A stretch of 41,415 nt of DNA from Bacillota bacterium (GTDB lineage Bacteria; Bacillota; Clostridia; Peptostreptococcales; Acidaminobacteraceae), in NCBI GenBank assembly GCA_020161295.1, contig JAIUOA010000007.1, forward strand, positions 88,612-130,026. The letters are read 5' to 3'. Both the position numbers and the translations under genes were made by a program. The notes under the pieces were generated by a model. The model did no database searches. It saw only the letters and a program-made list of their open reading frames with translations, and was not told the origin of the DNA. This document shows, piece after piece, positions 7,596-15,336 of the stretch. Each line of letters opens with the position of its first letter. Position 1 is the first letter of the stretch.

Positions 7596-8072
7596 ATGAT
7601 AAATACCCATTTTCCTCCCCGCGATCAAATACCGACGATCAATCTCTATATGGATCAGCTATTAGAGTATCTGGACCAGTTTTTAGCTTCTGAGAAAAGA
7701 TCAAACGATGAGATTGCATTAACGAAGACCATGATCAACAACTATGTGAAGTCAAAAATGGTGGTTCCGCCCGACCGAAAAAAATATAATCAGGAGAGTA
7801 TAATCGATCTATTGATCATCCACCATTACAAGCGGGCTTTCTCTATTCAAGACACCGGAAACCTGCTTCAGCTGATGAAGCTTGATAACGATTATTACTC
7901 AGCATTTCGTAATCGCCATGAGACGTTAATCAATACGCTTCCGGAAATAGCGTTTGAAAGTCTCGACACAAATACTGCCAAGGAACTCCTACTACAGCTT
8001 GCAGAGGAAGTGGCCATAAAAAAACAGCTGACAGAGCAGCTGTTGGATTTCATAAAAGCTTCTTCTATTTAA
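7596..8072 (+). CDS. DUF1836 domain-containing protein
   Basis: 158 residues. The family hallmarks are plain: IPTINLYMDQLLEYLDQ (about 13-29), LTKTMINNYVKSKMVVPPDRKKY (about 44-66) and IIDLLIIHHYKRAFSIQDTGNLL. The TKTMINNYVK segment looks like a helix-turn-helix recognition region, so a DNA-binding role is often assumed but unproven. A TATAAT at 7561-7566 with an upstream TG gives an extended -10 promoter. The gene overlaps the converging dipeptidase gene by eight bases at the 3' ends, leaving no room for a conventional terminator between them. Confidence 0.9.
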   Translation: MINTHFPPRDQIPTINLYMDQLLEYLDQFLASEKRSNDEIALTKTMINNYVKSKMVVPPDRKKYNQESIIDLLIIHHYKRAFSIQDTGNLLQLMKLDNDYYSAFRNRHETLINTLPEIAFESLDTNTAKELLLQLAEEVAIKKQLTEQLLDFIKASSI

Positions 8073-9321
8073 ATGAATAGACTTCCGTAGCAAAGAATCT
8101 TTTACCCATTTCATCGAGAAAGGCCAAGGTTACGATCCTGGGCACGCCTTGAACTAGATTAGAGCAGTCGATAAAAAAACGATTTGTCAATGGGTCGAAA
8201 TCTGGTAAAACCGGTTGGCCATCAACTAGACAGCAGGGTTTGCCACCTTTTAATCGCAACTGTTCATCCGCTGTCAGTAACACGGATACGACACCCCCCT
8301 CTAAAAGAGGTTTATTCTTAAGCGGAAAAGTTGTGTCGCCTTTACCAGAAAAGCTTCCGATGAGCCTTAGAAGGTTTTCGCCCATAACCTTACGAATTGC
8401 GTTTTCAGAGAGGTCGCGCTTTATTAGGGCCTCGGAAATGCTCCCCATCATGGAGATGTCGTTTAAACCGACCGGCATGGTAGCTCCATCGAAATCCGAA
8501 CCGAGTCCCACGTGGTCCTCGCCGGCCACATTAATCATGTGGAGAATATGATCTACGAGCACTTCAACATCGGCGTGCTCGTCACCGATAAAATACCTGC
8601 AAAATACCACACAGGCCACGCCATCACTTTGAGCGATGGCCTTTAATTGTTCATCTGTGAGGTTTCGGACATGTGACATAATAGCGCTTGCACCGGAGTG
8701 ACTGGCAATTATTGGCCTTTTCGAGGCTGCTACCACATCCCAGAACATGGCCTCGCTCATGTGAGAGACATCCACCATCATTTGATGGCGATCCATCAAC
8801 TGGATAAACCGCTGGCCTAGAGCAGTCAAACCCTTAGGACTTTTCTCACCACTTGCGAAAGCCTCTAGGGTCCCTTCTCCTAATGGATTTGAATGATTCC
8901 ATACTGGCGCGATAAGCTTCACTCCCACGTCAGCGTATTGAGTCATCAAGGTCTCTAGGTTACTTTCATTAAAAGCATAAGCCCCTTCTATGCTTTGGAT
9001 GCCCATTCGGTGTCCACTTAAAAGCCCTTGTTCAACTTCATCAGCGCGCGATACTAATTTAAACCGCTCTGGGTTTCTACGAGCGGTTTCTCTTAATGCC
9101 ATGATGGAAGCATTTAACGTCGCCATATTAACACTTACATCTCCATAATCGTCCGAATATGCTGCGAAAACGGCCACGCTTACATTTCCAGCTTCCATTT
9201 TTGGAAGGTCGATAGCAAACGATGTCGGAAGACTGATGTCGGCGATTATTTCAAATGTTTTAGCATCAAACATTTTCATCATGGTGTCATTATGTGCGTC
9301 AATAATAAGCCAATCCATCAT
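8065..9321 (-). CDS. Peptidase family M19 membrane dipeptidase-like protein
   Basis: 418 residues. The zinc site of the renal-dipeptidase family is complete: the DAHND motif (H10, D12), the bridging Glu in IQSIEGAYAF, and histidines in DVSHMSE and IASHSGA, followed by GLGSDFDG. M19 enzymes hydrolyse dipeptides, including D-amino-acid dipeptides, so recycling of wall peptides fits its place after the wal operon. The catalytic domain ends at about residue 325 (RKVMGENLLRLIG). The last 90 residues are an extra, apparently beta-rich tail that I do not recognise. No signal peptide is visible, so it is probably cytoplasmic. Two adjacent ATG codons follow AGGGGGATA. Confidence 0.93.
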   Translation of the reverse strand: MMDWLIIDAHNDTMMKMFDAKTFEIIADISLPTSFAIDLPKMEAGNVSVAVFAAYSDDYGDVSVNMATLNASIMALRETARRNPERFKLVSRADEVEQGLLSGHRMGIQSIEGAYAFNESNLETLMTQYADVGVKLIAPVWNHSNPLGEGTLEAFASGEKSPKGLTALGQRFIQLMDRHQMMVDVSHMSEAMFWDVVAASKRPIIASHSGASAIMSHVRNLTDEQLKAIAQSDGVACVVFCRYFIGDEHADVEVLVDHILHMINVAGEDHVGLGSDFDGATMPVGLNDISMMGSISEALIKRDLSENAIRKVMGENLLRLIGSFSGKGDTTFPLKNKPLLEGGVVSVLLTADEQLRLKGGKPCCLVDGQPVLPDFDPLTNRFFIDCSNLVQGVPRIVTLAFLDEMGKRFFATEVYSFK

Positions 9322-9342
9322 TATCCCCCTTTTATCAAAACA

Positions 9343-9394
9343 CTATTCACATGAATTTGTGGATATCTAGGCTGTTATACACAGCTTATCCACA
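9343..9394. promoter_or_regulatory. Cluster of DnaA-box-like 9-mers
   Basis: Four sites lie in 52 bases of an 84-base intergenic gap. They are CTATTCACA (9343-9351, one mismatch to TTATNCACA), TGTGGATAT (9358-9366, reverse orientation, one mismatch), TTATACACA (9375-9383, fits TTATNCACA) and the perfect consensus TTATCCACA (9386-9394). The last two are in phase, 11 bases apart. This suggests a DnaA-binding regulatory or titration site. A full origin is unlikely because dnaA/dnaN are absent and few boxes are seen. Confidence 0.6.
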
Positions 9395-9405
9395 AAAAGT
9401 CCTAA

Positions 9406-11229
9406 TTATATCAGGTTATAAATCCACATCCATAAACTTGTCAACAGCCCAAGCAGGATTTGAAATTGAAAAATACCAATCGTAACCGGCGACCATCTGT
9501 AATCCTGCTTCGCGCGCTGCACCATAACCCATGCAGGCACCGTCATCATTAAGGCAGCGATACCGAACAGTCGCGTTCCATTAACCGCATTGTTAATGCC
9601 ATAAATGACATCCCAAATATCATAGCTGGAAGAAATGATTAGGATAAACGCTAATACACCTGATACGATAATCGTATGCGCTAAAAGAACAAACCGGGGC
9701 GTATCGTGTATCCGGTTCACTTTTAAGTTAGACCATTTCGTCAGTAGCGTCAGCCATGCTAATAGGTTCAAAAGTCCCATAGCAATCAGCATGGCCGCAC
9801 CAAGTATCAAGCTTTGATAAATTGGAGTGCGTTCATAAATGGCATTTCCGACGATCAAATACTCCAGCTGTCCATCATCATCGGTCCTGAACTCTGCATA
9901 ATTCTGGTAAGCTTCATTATAAAAAATCGTTTCGCTAATGGGATAATAAACTTCATCATCAATTAAAAGCGCATCCGATTGCGCCTTGATTCGAATTTGG
10001 TGGATGACCTTCGTAAGCTGTTCCAATGTTTCATTTGATGCATTTACTGGTGAATAAGCCCCTTCAAACTTCGTCAGATCTTCTATGGCGTAGGACTCAT
10101 GGCCTTCTTTGCTATCGTAATTATCAATGATGTCTGAAAGCACCACTTCCGTGAAGCGTTCACGGGCAACAAGGCTGTTATTATTATAGCTCAGAAAGAC
10201 GCCTATCTTGAGTTCCGGAATAAACAATAATCTGGCATTTTCACCTGGAATGCCGCCATCATGAAGATAGGCATCGTATTTGCCAAATCTGATTACTGAA
10301 AAACCAAAGCTACGTCCTGAAATTAAGGCATTATTCGCAATCTGCCTCGTAAACATCGCGTCGTAAATAGGTGACTCTTTTTCTAAATGCGTAAGCGACT
10401 TCATGAGATTCGTCATGTCGTTTAGAGTGGTCAAGAAATCATCTGACGCTATATGACGGGTGGAAAATGGTGCTAATGGCGTTCTACGCCCACCATACAC
10501 CGCATAGTTTTGAACGAGTTCCGCTCCTATAATGCTTCTCCCCATAATGAGCTCACTTGATGCCGTCATGTCTAAGGAGGATAGTATACCTGTGGAGAGA
10601 TGGTGTTCAAAGCGCTCACCTGAAATTGATTCGATTAAAACCCCAGAGAGAATATAACCGACATTTGAAAATATCGTGTATTGGTCCTTTTCTAATACCG
10701 GTTCCAGTTTGTATCGGTCAAAGAACTGTTGTGCTTGTTCACTAAAGCTGTCTTTAATCCCTAATATCGGATTTTCCTGAATCGCAGAGTTCGCCTTGAC
10801 TGTGGCAATCCCCGTCGTATGGGTTAAAAGATTCCTAAATGTAAGTCCTTTCAAATAGGCATTCTCAGATAGATAGTCCGGCAAATATGAGCCGATTTCG
10901 CTATCCACCGAAATATTTTTCTCTTCAAGTAACGTCAAAAGGGCTTGTGTCGTGATTACCTTTGATATCGAGCCCACTTGAATAATGGAACGACTCACAT
11001 CCATATTGGTCTTCGTCGTCACATCTGCTTCACCAAAAGCGTTTTCATATAACACTTCCCCATCCTTTACGATGGAAACCAACAAACCGGGTACGTTATA
11101 GTTAACCATTTCAATGTTTAATAGATGCTCTAGCGTTTCTTCATCCGAAAAAGCGAAAACAGGGAGCGCTGGAAACATCATCATGCTGATTAATACGAAA
11201 ATTACTATTTTTTTCAAGGTATTCCTCAT
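9406..11229 (-). CDS. Serine hydrolase (beta-lactamase / penicillin-binding-protein-like) with C-terminal membrane domain
   Basis: 607 residues. A signal peptide (about 1-27) is followed by a class C beta-lactamase-like domain (about 30-370) with S87-I-S-K90 as SxxK and HDGG as the third motif. The second motif, normally YxN, reads F187-S-N here, so the usual general-base tyrosine is missing. A roughly 100-residue segment follows, and then about four membrane helices (470-607). Such proteins include D-amino-acid peptidases and esterases. It starts two bases after walJ stops, so it belongs to the wal transcript. Many wal operons end with the protease gene htrA, and this gene takes that place. 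Activity is uncertain given the missing Tyr. Confidence 0.88.
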   Translation of the reverse strand: MRNTLKKIVIFVLISMMMFPALPVFAFSDEETLEHLLNIEMVNYNVPGLLVSIVKDGEVLYENAFGEADVTTKTNMDVSRSIIQVGSISKVITTQALLTLLEEKNISVDSEIGSYLPDYLSENAYLKGLTFRNLLTHTTGIATVKANSAIQENPILGIKDSFSEQAQQFFDRYKLEPVLEKDQYTIFSNVGYILSGVLIESISGERFEHHLSTGILSSLDMTASSELIMGRSIIGAELVQNYAVYGGRRTPLAPFSTRHIASDDFLTTLNDMTNLMKSLTHLEKESPIYDAMFTRQIANNALISGRSFGFSVIRFGKYDAYLHDGGIPGENARLLFIPELKIGVFLSYNNNSLVARERFTEVVLSDIIDNYDSKEGHESYAIEDLTKFEGAYSPVNASNETLEQLTKVIHQIRIKAQSDALLIDDEVYYPISETIFYNEAYQNYAEFRTDDDGQLEYLIVGNAIYERTPIYQSLILGAAMLIAMGLLNLLAWLTLLTKWSNLKVNRIHDTPRFVLLAHTIIVSGVLAFILIISSSYDIWDVIYGINNAVNGTRLFGIAALMMTVPAWVMVQRAKQDYRWSPVTIGIFQFQILLGLLTSLWMWIYNLI

Positions 11230-11231
11230 TT

Positions 11232-12038
11232 CTAACCCTTTTTAATGCGATATAGTTTACCTACTTTGTCTCTGTACGTCAAATCGAGGTTTATATCCCT
11301 TCCGACAAGGATGTCCTCATTTTCCAAAATACCCCTTACCGTCTCATAGGCCAAATCTGGAAAGTTGTTTTCTTTACTTAGATGCGCCAATAGTATATTC
11401 TTTGCCCTTCCGAACTGTATGATCTCCTTAGCGATATAACCTGCATCCTCATTGCTTAAATGCCCAAACTCGCTAAGAATTCGCCTTTTTAAATAGAGTG
11501 GGTAAGGACCGACCTTCAGCATTTCTATGTCGTGGTTGGATTCGATCATCAGTAGGTCACAATCTTTGAAACGCTCAACCACTTCGTCAGAGATAGCCCC
11601 TAAGTCAGTGGCAATCCCCACTTTTGAACCACCATGCTCAAAAGTATAGCAAAGAGGATCCACCGCGTCGTGCGTGATGCGCGTGCCTCTGATGCGAATG
11701 TCACCGATGGTTATGTCATCCATATCCTCATACCTAAATAGAAGTGTCTCATCCACTTCACCCACTTTTAAGCGCACGGCTTCCCAAGTTTTATGGGTAA
11801 CGTGTAGCGGTATTTTATATCGACGCATCAAAACACCCAAACCACTAATGTGATCTGCGTGTTCATGTGTTAATAATATGCCATTGATGGATGCAATATT
11901 CACATCGATAGACTCAAGTGAACTCTTAATATATTTACCACTCATGCCAGCATCCACTAGCAGTCTGGTGGTTTGTGATTCTACGTATTGACAGTTCCCA
12001 GAACTACCACTTGCAAGGGAACAAAATGATAATGACAT
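11232..12038 (-). CDS. walJ: WalJ (YycJ) MBL-fold metallo-hydrolase
   Basis: 268 residues of metallo-beta-lactamase fold. The metal-binding HEHADH motif sits near residue 58 after ILLT. The N-terminus SLASGSSGNCQYVES is diagnostic for YycJ/VicX. DAVDPLCYTFEHGG and LLMIESNHD supply later metal-site residues. WalJ is encoded in wal operons and has been linked to DNA maintenance/exonuclease activity and cell division. Its direct role in WalRK signalling is unclear. It lies downstream of yycI with a 39-base gap. Confidence 0.95.
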   Translation of the reverse strand: MSLSFCSLASGSSGNCQYVESQTTRLLVDAGMSGKYIKSSLESIDVNIASINGILLTHEHADHISGLGVLMRRYKIPLHVTHKTWEAVRLKVGEVDETLLFRYEDMDDITIGDIRIRGTRITHDAVDPLCYTFEHGGSKVGIATDLGAISDEVVERFKDCDLLMIESNHDIEMLKVGPYPLYLKRRILSEFGHLSNEDAGYIAKEIIQFGRAKNILLAHLSKENNFPDLAYETVRGILENEDILVGRDINLDLTYRDKVGKLYRIKKG

Positions 12039-12077
12039 ATAACAACCTGCTCCTAACGGGTCTTAAACTTCAATAAT

Positions 12078-12929
12078 CTACTGATTTGCAACTGCACGAA
12101 TATGATACTCCATACCGGAGCTCAAGACGATTCGATAGTAAGGAAACGCTTCACCTAATACCAAGTCAGAAACGAGCAGATTATCGTCATTCAACTTATA
12201 GACGATTTCAATCACTTCAATCGCTTCACGCTGATCCATCTTAGGCAACAAGCTGTAAAGCGCACGATCTACTGAAATTATATCATACTTCGCACCCACT
12301 GTATCACTTATATTCACTTGATTCTCTGCCACAAAGCCCACAATCTCACCATTATAAATCCAAAGTGAAGCAGCAGACTCAATCAATGTGACGCCCTCAT
12401 AATGCTGTTCATAGGTAGCCAGCGTATAATCGCCAATTTCTCGCCATATGACGTCGTCATAAATATTCCCCATACCGATTCGATCTAAAAAGGTCTGCGC
12501 AAGTAGTTGCCTTTCTTCGTCGATTTCAATCTGTCTAAACTGAAAAATATTGGCATATTTATCTTGAATAATACGATTATAGTGTGCTTGATCGGCGTAT
12601 ATCAGTTTCGTTTCATCCAGCTCCACAGTAAATGGTTCTGAACTATATTTTTCTCCATCAAAGATAGACGCTTCACCTAATAAACGTTCGATTAGGGATG
12701 CGTCAAAGGTTCTAAACTGGATATTCACCGAGCGAAGTGTCCGAGGGAATTCAAGTGGATTTGCCGTAATTTTTATGCCCTTGTTCGCATAAAGCTTTAT
12801 AACATCCTGCAAATTATCCCTTATTTCAGTTTCATATCGCTGCTGGTCGGAAATATACGTGACACCTAACACGATATTGGTCACTAGTAAAACGAAGATT
12901 AAAATAGTTTTTATCTTTGGCCAATCCAT
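12078..12929 (-). CDS. yycI: WalI (YycI) regulator of the WalK kinase
   Basis: 283 residues. One N-terminal membrane helix (about 8-26, MDWPKIKTILIFVLLVTNIVLG) is followed by an extracytoplasmic domain of the YycI/YycH fold. In Bacillus, YycH and YycI form a membrane complex with WalK and restrain it, while in Staphylococcus they activate it. The ATG at 12929 matches the usual MDW start and has GGGGTG four bases upstream. An in-frame GTG two codons earlier overlaps that site. Sequence conservation in this family is low, so the call rests on N-terminus plus position. Confidence 0.88.
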   Translation of the reverse strand: MDWPKIKTILIFVLLVTNIVLGVTYISDQQRYETEIRDNLQDVIKLYANKGIKITANPLEFPRTLRSVNIQFRTFDASLIERLLGEASIFDGEKYSSEPFTVELDETKLIYADQAHYNRIIQDKYANIFQFRQIEIDEERQLLAQTFLDRIGMGNIYDDVIWREIGDYTLATYEQHYEGVTLIESAASLWIYNGEIVGFVAENQVNISDTVGAKYDIISVDRALYSLLPKMDQREAIEVIEIVYKLNDDNLLVSDLVLGEAFPYYRIVLSSGMEYHIRAVANQ

Positions 12930-12941
12930 AGTCACCCCAAA

Positions 12942-14405
12942 TTAACGATACGTTCCAAGTAATTTTCCATCATATGCATTAAACAAATAGGTTCTACCAC
13001 TGATGATCACCTGCCACATCGGCACCATATAACGCACATTATCATCAAGTGTTTCGAGATACCTAAGTTCCAAACTGGTAATATCACTTCTAATCTCAAA
13101 ATAATAAGCATTTTTGTCAGGCTGCGCTTCTAGGCGATTGTTGTCCTGTAAATAATAAACGCTCACTTCAACATCGTTAATTACGATACACTGATCAACC
13201 GTCATTAACCGATCGACATTGCTAAAACGATTCATGGACATTTCGCCCGTAAATAGTTTGACGTTCTTATCCACCGATACCACTTGGTTTTCCTTTACCA
13301 CGACTTTTATAGGATACTGCCTTGAAGCGACTTCGCCAACCACATAAGAATTCAGCTTATAGCTATAATAGAAAATGAACGTGTTTTCGCTTTTTATTTC
13401 CTCGTAATACGCTAAAAAAAGTCCATCTGGAATTATCCCGAAATTTTCAATAAATCCTGAGGATAATGAAAAGGCTTCTTTAAAATTCGCTGGTTTCGCC
13501 AGATTTGGATCGAACTTCTTACGATATGAAATCAGCCCATCGTGCGAAACGGTTAGAGATTTTTCACCATAACCATACATGAGAATGATGGAATCATTCA
13601 CATCTTTCAAACGTTTGACGAAATCCATGCTTTCGCCAAAAACTGCGCTTGAAATACTCGAAATGTCCGACGAAAAGTTTATTTCATCTAAACGGACTTC
13701 GTTCTCAACGTTAAGGCTTCCGATGATAAAGTCGTACTCATAGGGTATAAGCTCATAATTGAGTTTATTGAAATTTTCGCCCACGGTGCTGTCTAAGCTA
13801 AAACGATCGCTTATCTTGCGATATTCTATGGGCGCTTCAGATTTGACCGCGTCAATAAGCGCTTTTATATCATGGATTGCAGACTTGTGTCTCAATAAAT
13901 AATATTTATCGTGATTTTTGTCAAACACGTATAGAGAGCGCACACTGCCCTCTCTTAATAAATACTCATAAGGTTCGATCTCTGCTACGTCATCACTCAA
14001 TCCCTCATCTGAAAAAACGCTATAGAAACGACTTGCTGTGAGGTCTAAAGGCATCCTAACCATAAGGCTTCTGTCGGCAAATGCTTTAACATAATCTGCC
14101 TTAGTGATTTCGTCGATGGATTCATAATTGAGTAAACTGCTGAGTATGAACGGCCTAATTTCTGTCCACAGCTGATCCTGCATGCGGTCATCATATACCT
14201 TTGTATATGATAGACCCCCAAAGCTAACAAAATAACTTTGGGGGTTAATATACGCAGATAACTTCGTCGATTGAAATTCTCGTGCTTCACTGATTCCTTC
14301 ACTGATGTTTAGTCCATCAAACAAATTAATCTGAGTTAAAACCACGGAAGACAAAACCAACGCGACAAGCAGGAATGATTTGATTCTTTCCTTACTGGAG
14401 GTCAT
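12942..14405 (-). CDS. yycH: WalH (YycH) regulator of the WalK kinase
   Basis: 487 residues. A single N-terminal membrane anchor (about 9-28, FLLVALVLSSVVLTQINLF) precedes a large extracytoplasmic region, typical of YycH (about 450 residues). The final segment (YMVPMWQVIISGRTYLFNAYDGKLLG) resembles the YycH/YycI C-terminal fold. It lies 12 bases before yycI in transcription order, and its ATG follows AAGGAGGGGGC. It should interact with WalK and YycI in the membrane to set WalK activity. Confidence 0.88.
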   Translation of the reverse strand: MTSSKERIKSFLLVALVLSSVVLTQINLFDGLNISEGISEAREFQSTKLSAYINPQSYFVSFGGLSYTKVYDDRMQDQLWTEIRPFILSSLLNYESIDEITKADYVKAFADRSLMVRMPLDLTASRFYSVFSDEGLSDDVAEIEPYEYLLREGSVRSLYVFDKNHDKYYLLRHKSAIHDIKALIDAVKSEAPIEYRKISDRFSLDSTVGENFNKLNYELIPYEYDFIIGSLNVENEVRLDEINFSSDISSISSAVFGESMDFVKRLKDVNDSIILMYGYGEKSLTVSHDGLISYRKKFDPNLAKPANFKEAFSLSSGFIENFGIIPDGLFLAYYEEIKSENTFIFYYSYKLNSYVVGEVASRQYPIKVVVKENQVVSVDKNVKLFTGEMSMNRFSNVDRLMTVDQCIVINDVEVSVYYLQDNNRLEAQPDKNAYYFEIRSDITSLELRYLETLDDNVRYMVPMWQVIISGRTYLFNAYDGKLLGTYR

Positions 14406-14417
14406 GCCCCCTCCTTA

Positions 14418-15224
14418 TTAATTGGTTTTTGGTGCTAATGGGTCAATCAATTTAATGGTTTCTTCGCGATCGACGATGGTAAATTCAAATTCTTTTATCA
14501 ATTGAGACGTTTCATCTAAGAACCTTAGAATATACTGACCATTCGTCAGCTTACCGATGGTTTTATAATAGCTTGGTGTACTGATGCGATCCAACACCAG
14601 ATATTTTTCAAAAAACTTGCTGTATTGCGCTTGTACTTGAACGAACTCTTTTCTTAAATCCACAACACTGGCTTTTAAAGACTGCCATTTCTTGAACTGT
14701 TCTGTTACATCTGCAGAAAGCTTTGAGATTTCTTCGTTATTGCCGACGATTAAATCGAAACGATATTTATTATTAATGGATGCAATTTCATAGTTGTGTG
14801 CTAAAATGAGGTCTTTTAACTCATAGAAGCGATTGATCACTTGTGTTTCTTTTGCATAGTCTTCTGAGTAGTTCGGTGTCGATGTATTATAGGTCATATT
14901 GTTGGCGACCGTTCTATCCAAAGCACCTACCGAATTCGAGGAAAGCTTCATTACCGATACCTTAAGATCAGATCCCAAATTTTCAACAAATGGAAGACGA
15001 TTCTCTACTCGTAATAAAGACACGATAATAGGATGATCCGTCACTTTTAGGTTGGTGATGTTCACCGTTACGTAGACTTGTTTATCATTTGTAATTTTCT
15101 CAGACATAGGCTCAGCAATAATAATTTGACTTGCATCCACCGGATGTGACGTCGCTGCAAATCCCATTTGTCCAGATATGAAAACGGCCATGGCCAAAAA
15201 CAATATCACTACTCTACGAAACAT
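14418..15224 (-). CDS. Unrecognised secreted protein in the wal operon, under WalR boxes
   Basis: 268 residues. A clear signal peptide (about 1-24, RRVVILFLAMAVFISGQMGFA) precedes a mature protein with a beta-rich start (QVYVTVNITNLKVTDHPIIVSLLRVE). A helical, possibly coiled-coil centre follows (about 125-205), then a short beta end (TNGQYILRFLDETSQLIKEFEFTIVD). I recognise no family. It sits between walK and yycH, where most wal operons have nothing, and its own promoter region holds two perfect WalR boxes. A role in wall-stress sensing or modulation of WalK/YycHI is inference. The ATG follows GGAGGCTTATA. Confidence 0.85.
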   Translation of the reverse strand: MFRRVVILFLAMAVFISGQMGFAATSHPVDASQIIIAEPMSEKITNDKQVYVTVNITNLKVTDHPIIVSLLRVENRLPFVENLGSDLKVSVMKLSSNSVGALDRTVANNMTYNTSTPNYSEDYAKETQVINRFYELKDLILAHNYEIASINNKYRFDLIVGNNEEISKLSADVTEQFKKWQSLKASVVDLRKEFVQVQAQYSKFFEKYLVLDRISTPSYYKTIGKLTNGQYILRFLDETSQLIKEFEFTIVDREETIKLIDPLAPKTN

Positions 15225-15247
15225 TATAAGCCTCCAATAATATCAAT

Positions 15248-15263
15248 TGGGTCATAGGACCCA
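15248..15263 (-). other. Hairpin at the predicted 5' end of the secreted-protein mRNA
   Basis: Six-bp perfect stem TGGGTC/GACCCA with an ATAG loop. It lies seven bases past the -10, so it would form at or near the first transcribed base. Such 5' stem-loops can protect mRNA from decay. Whether it is functional is inference. Confidence 0.4.
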
Positions 15264-15270
15264 CACTCAT

Positions 15271-15276
15271 ATTATA
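15271..15276 (-). promoter_or_regulatory. -10 element of the internal WalR-controlled promoter
   Basis: A perfect TATAAT reads leftward, 47 bases upstream of the secreted-protein start codon. No good -35 is present at 17 bases. The nearer WalR box occupies that position, as expected at an activator-dependent promoter. Confidence 0.65.
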
Positions 15277-15286
15277 CACAATTCTT

Positions 15287-15303
15287 ATTACAATACCATT
15301 ACA
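15287..15303 (-). promoter_or_regulatory. WalR box, promoter-proximal
   Basis: On the minus strand TGTAAT-GGTAT-TGTAAT is a perfect match to the WalR (YycF) consensus TGTWAH-N5-TGTWAH. It ends 10 bases before the -10 element, overlapping the -35 position. Confidence 0.85.
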
Positions 15304-15319
15304 TCGCTTTTAAAATGAC

Positions 15320-15336
15320 ATTACACATTTTTTACA
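15320..15336 (-). promoter_or_regulatory. WalR box, distal, overlapping the end of walK
   Basis: On the minus strand TGTAAA-AAATG-TGTAAT is a second perfect TGTWAH-N5-TGTWAH match. It is 33 bases (about three helical turns) upstream of the first, so both lie on the same DNA face. It overlaps the last codons and stop of walK. Confidence 0.8.

Noticed and set aside
9343..9394. Reading the DnaA-box cluster as oriC
   Set aside because: There is no dnaA/dnaN nearby, only four boxes, and no clear AT-rich unwinding element. A regulatory or titration site is a better reading.
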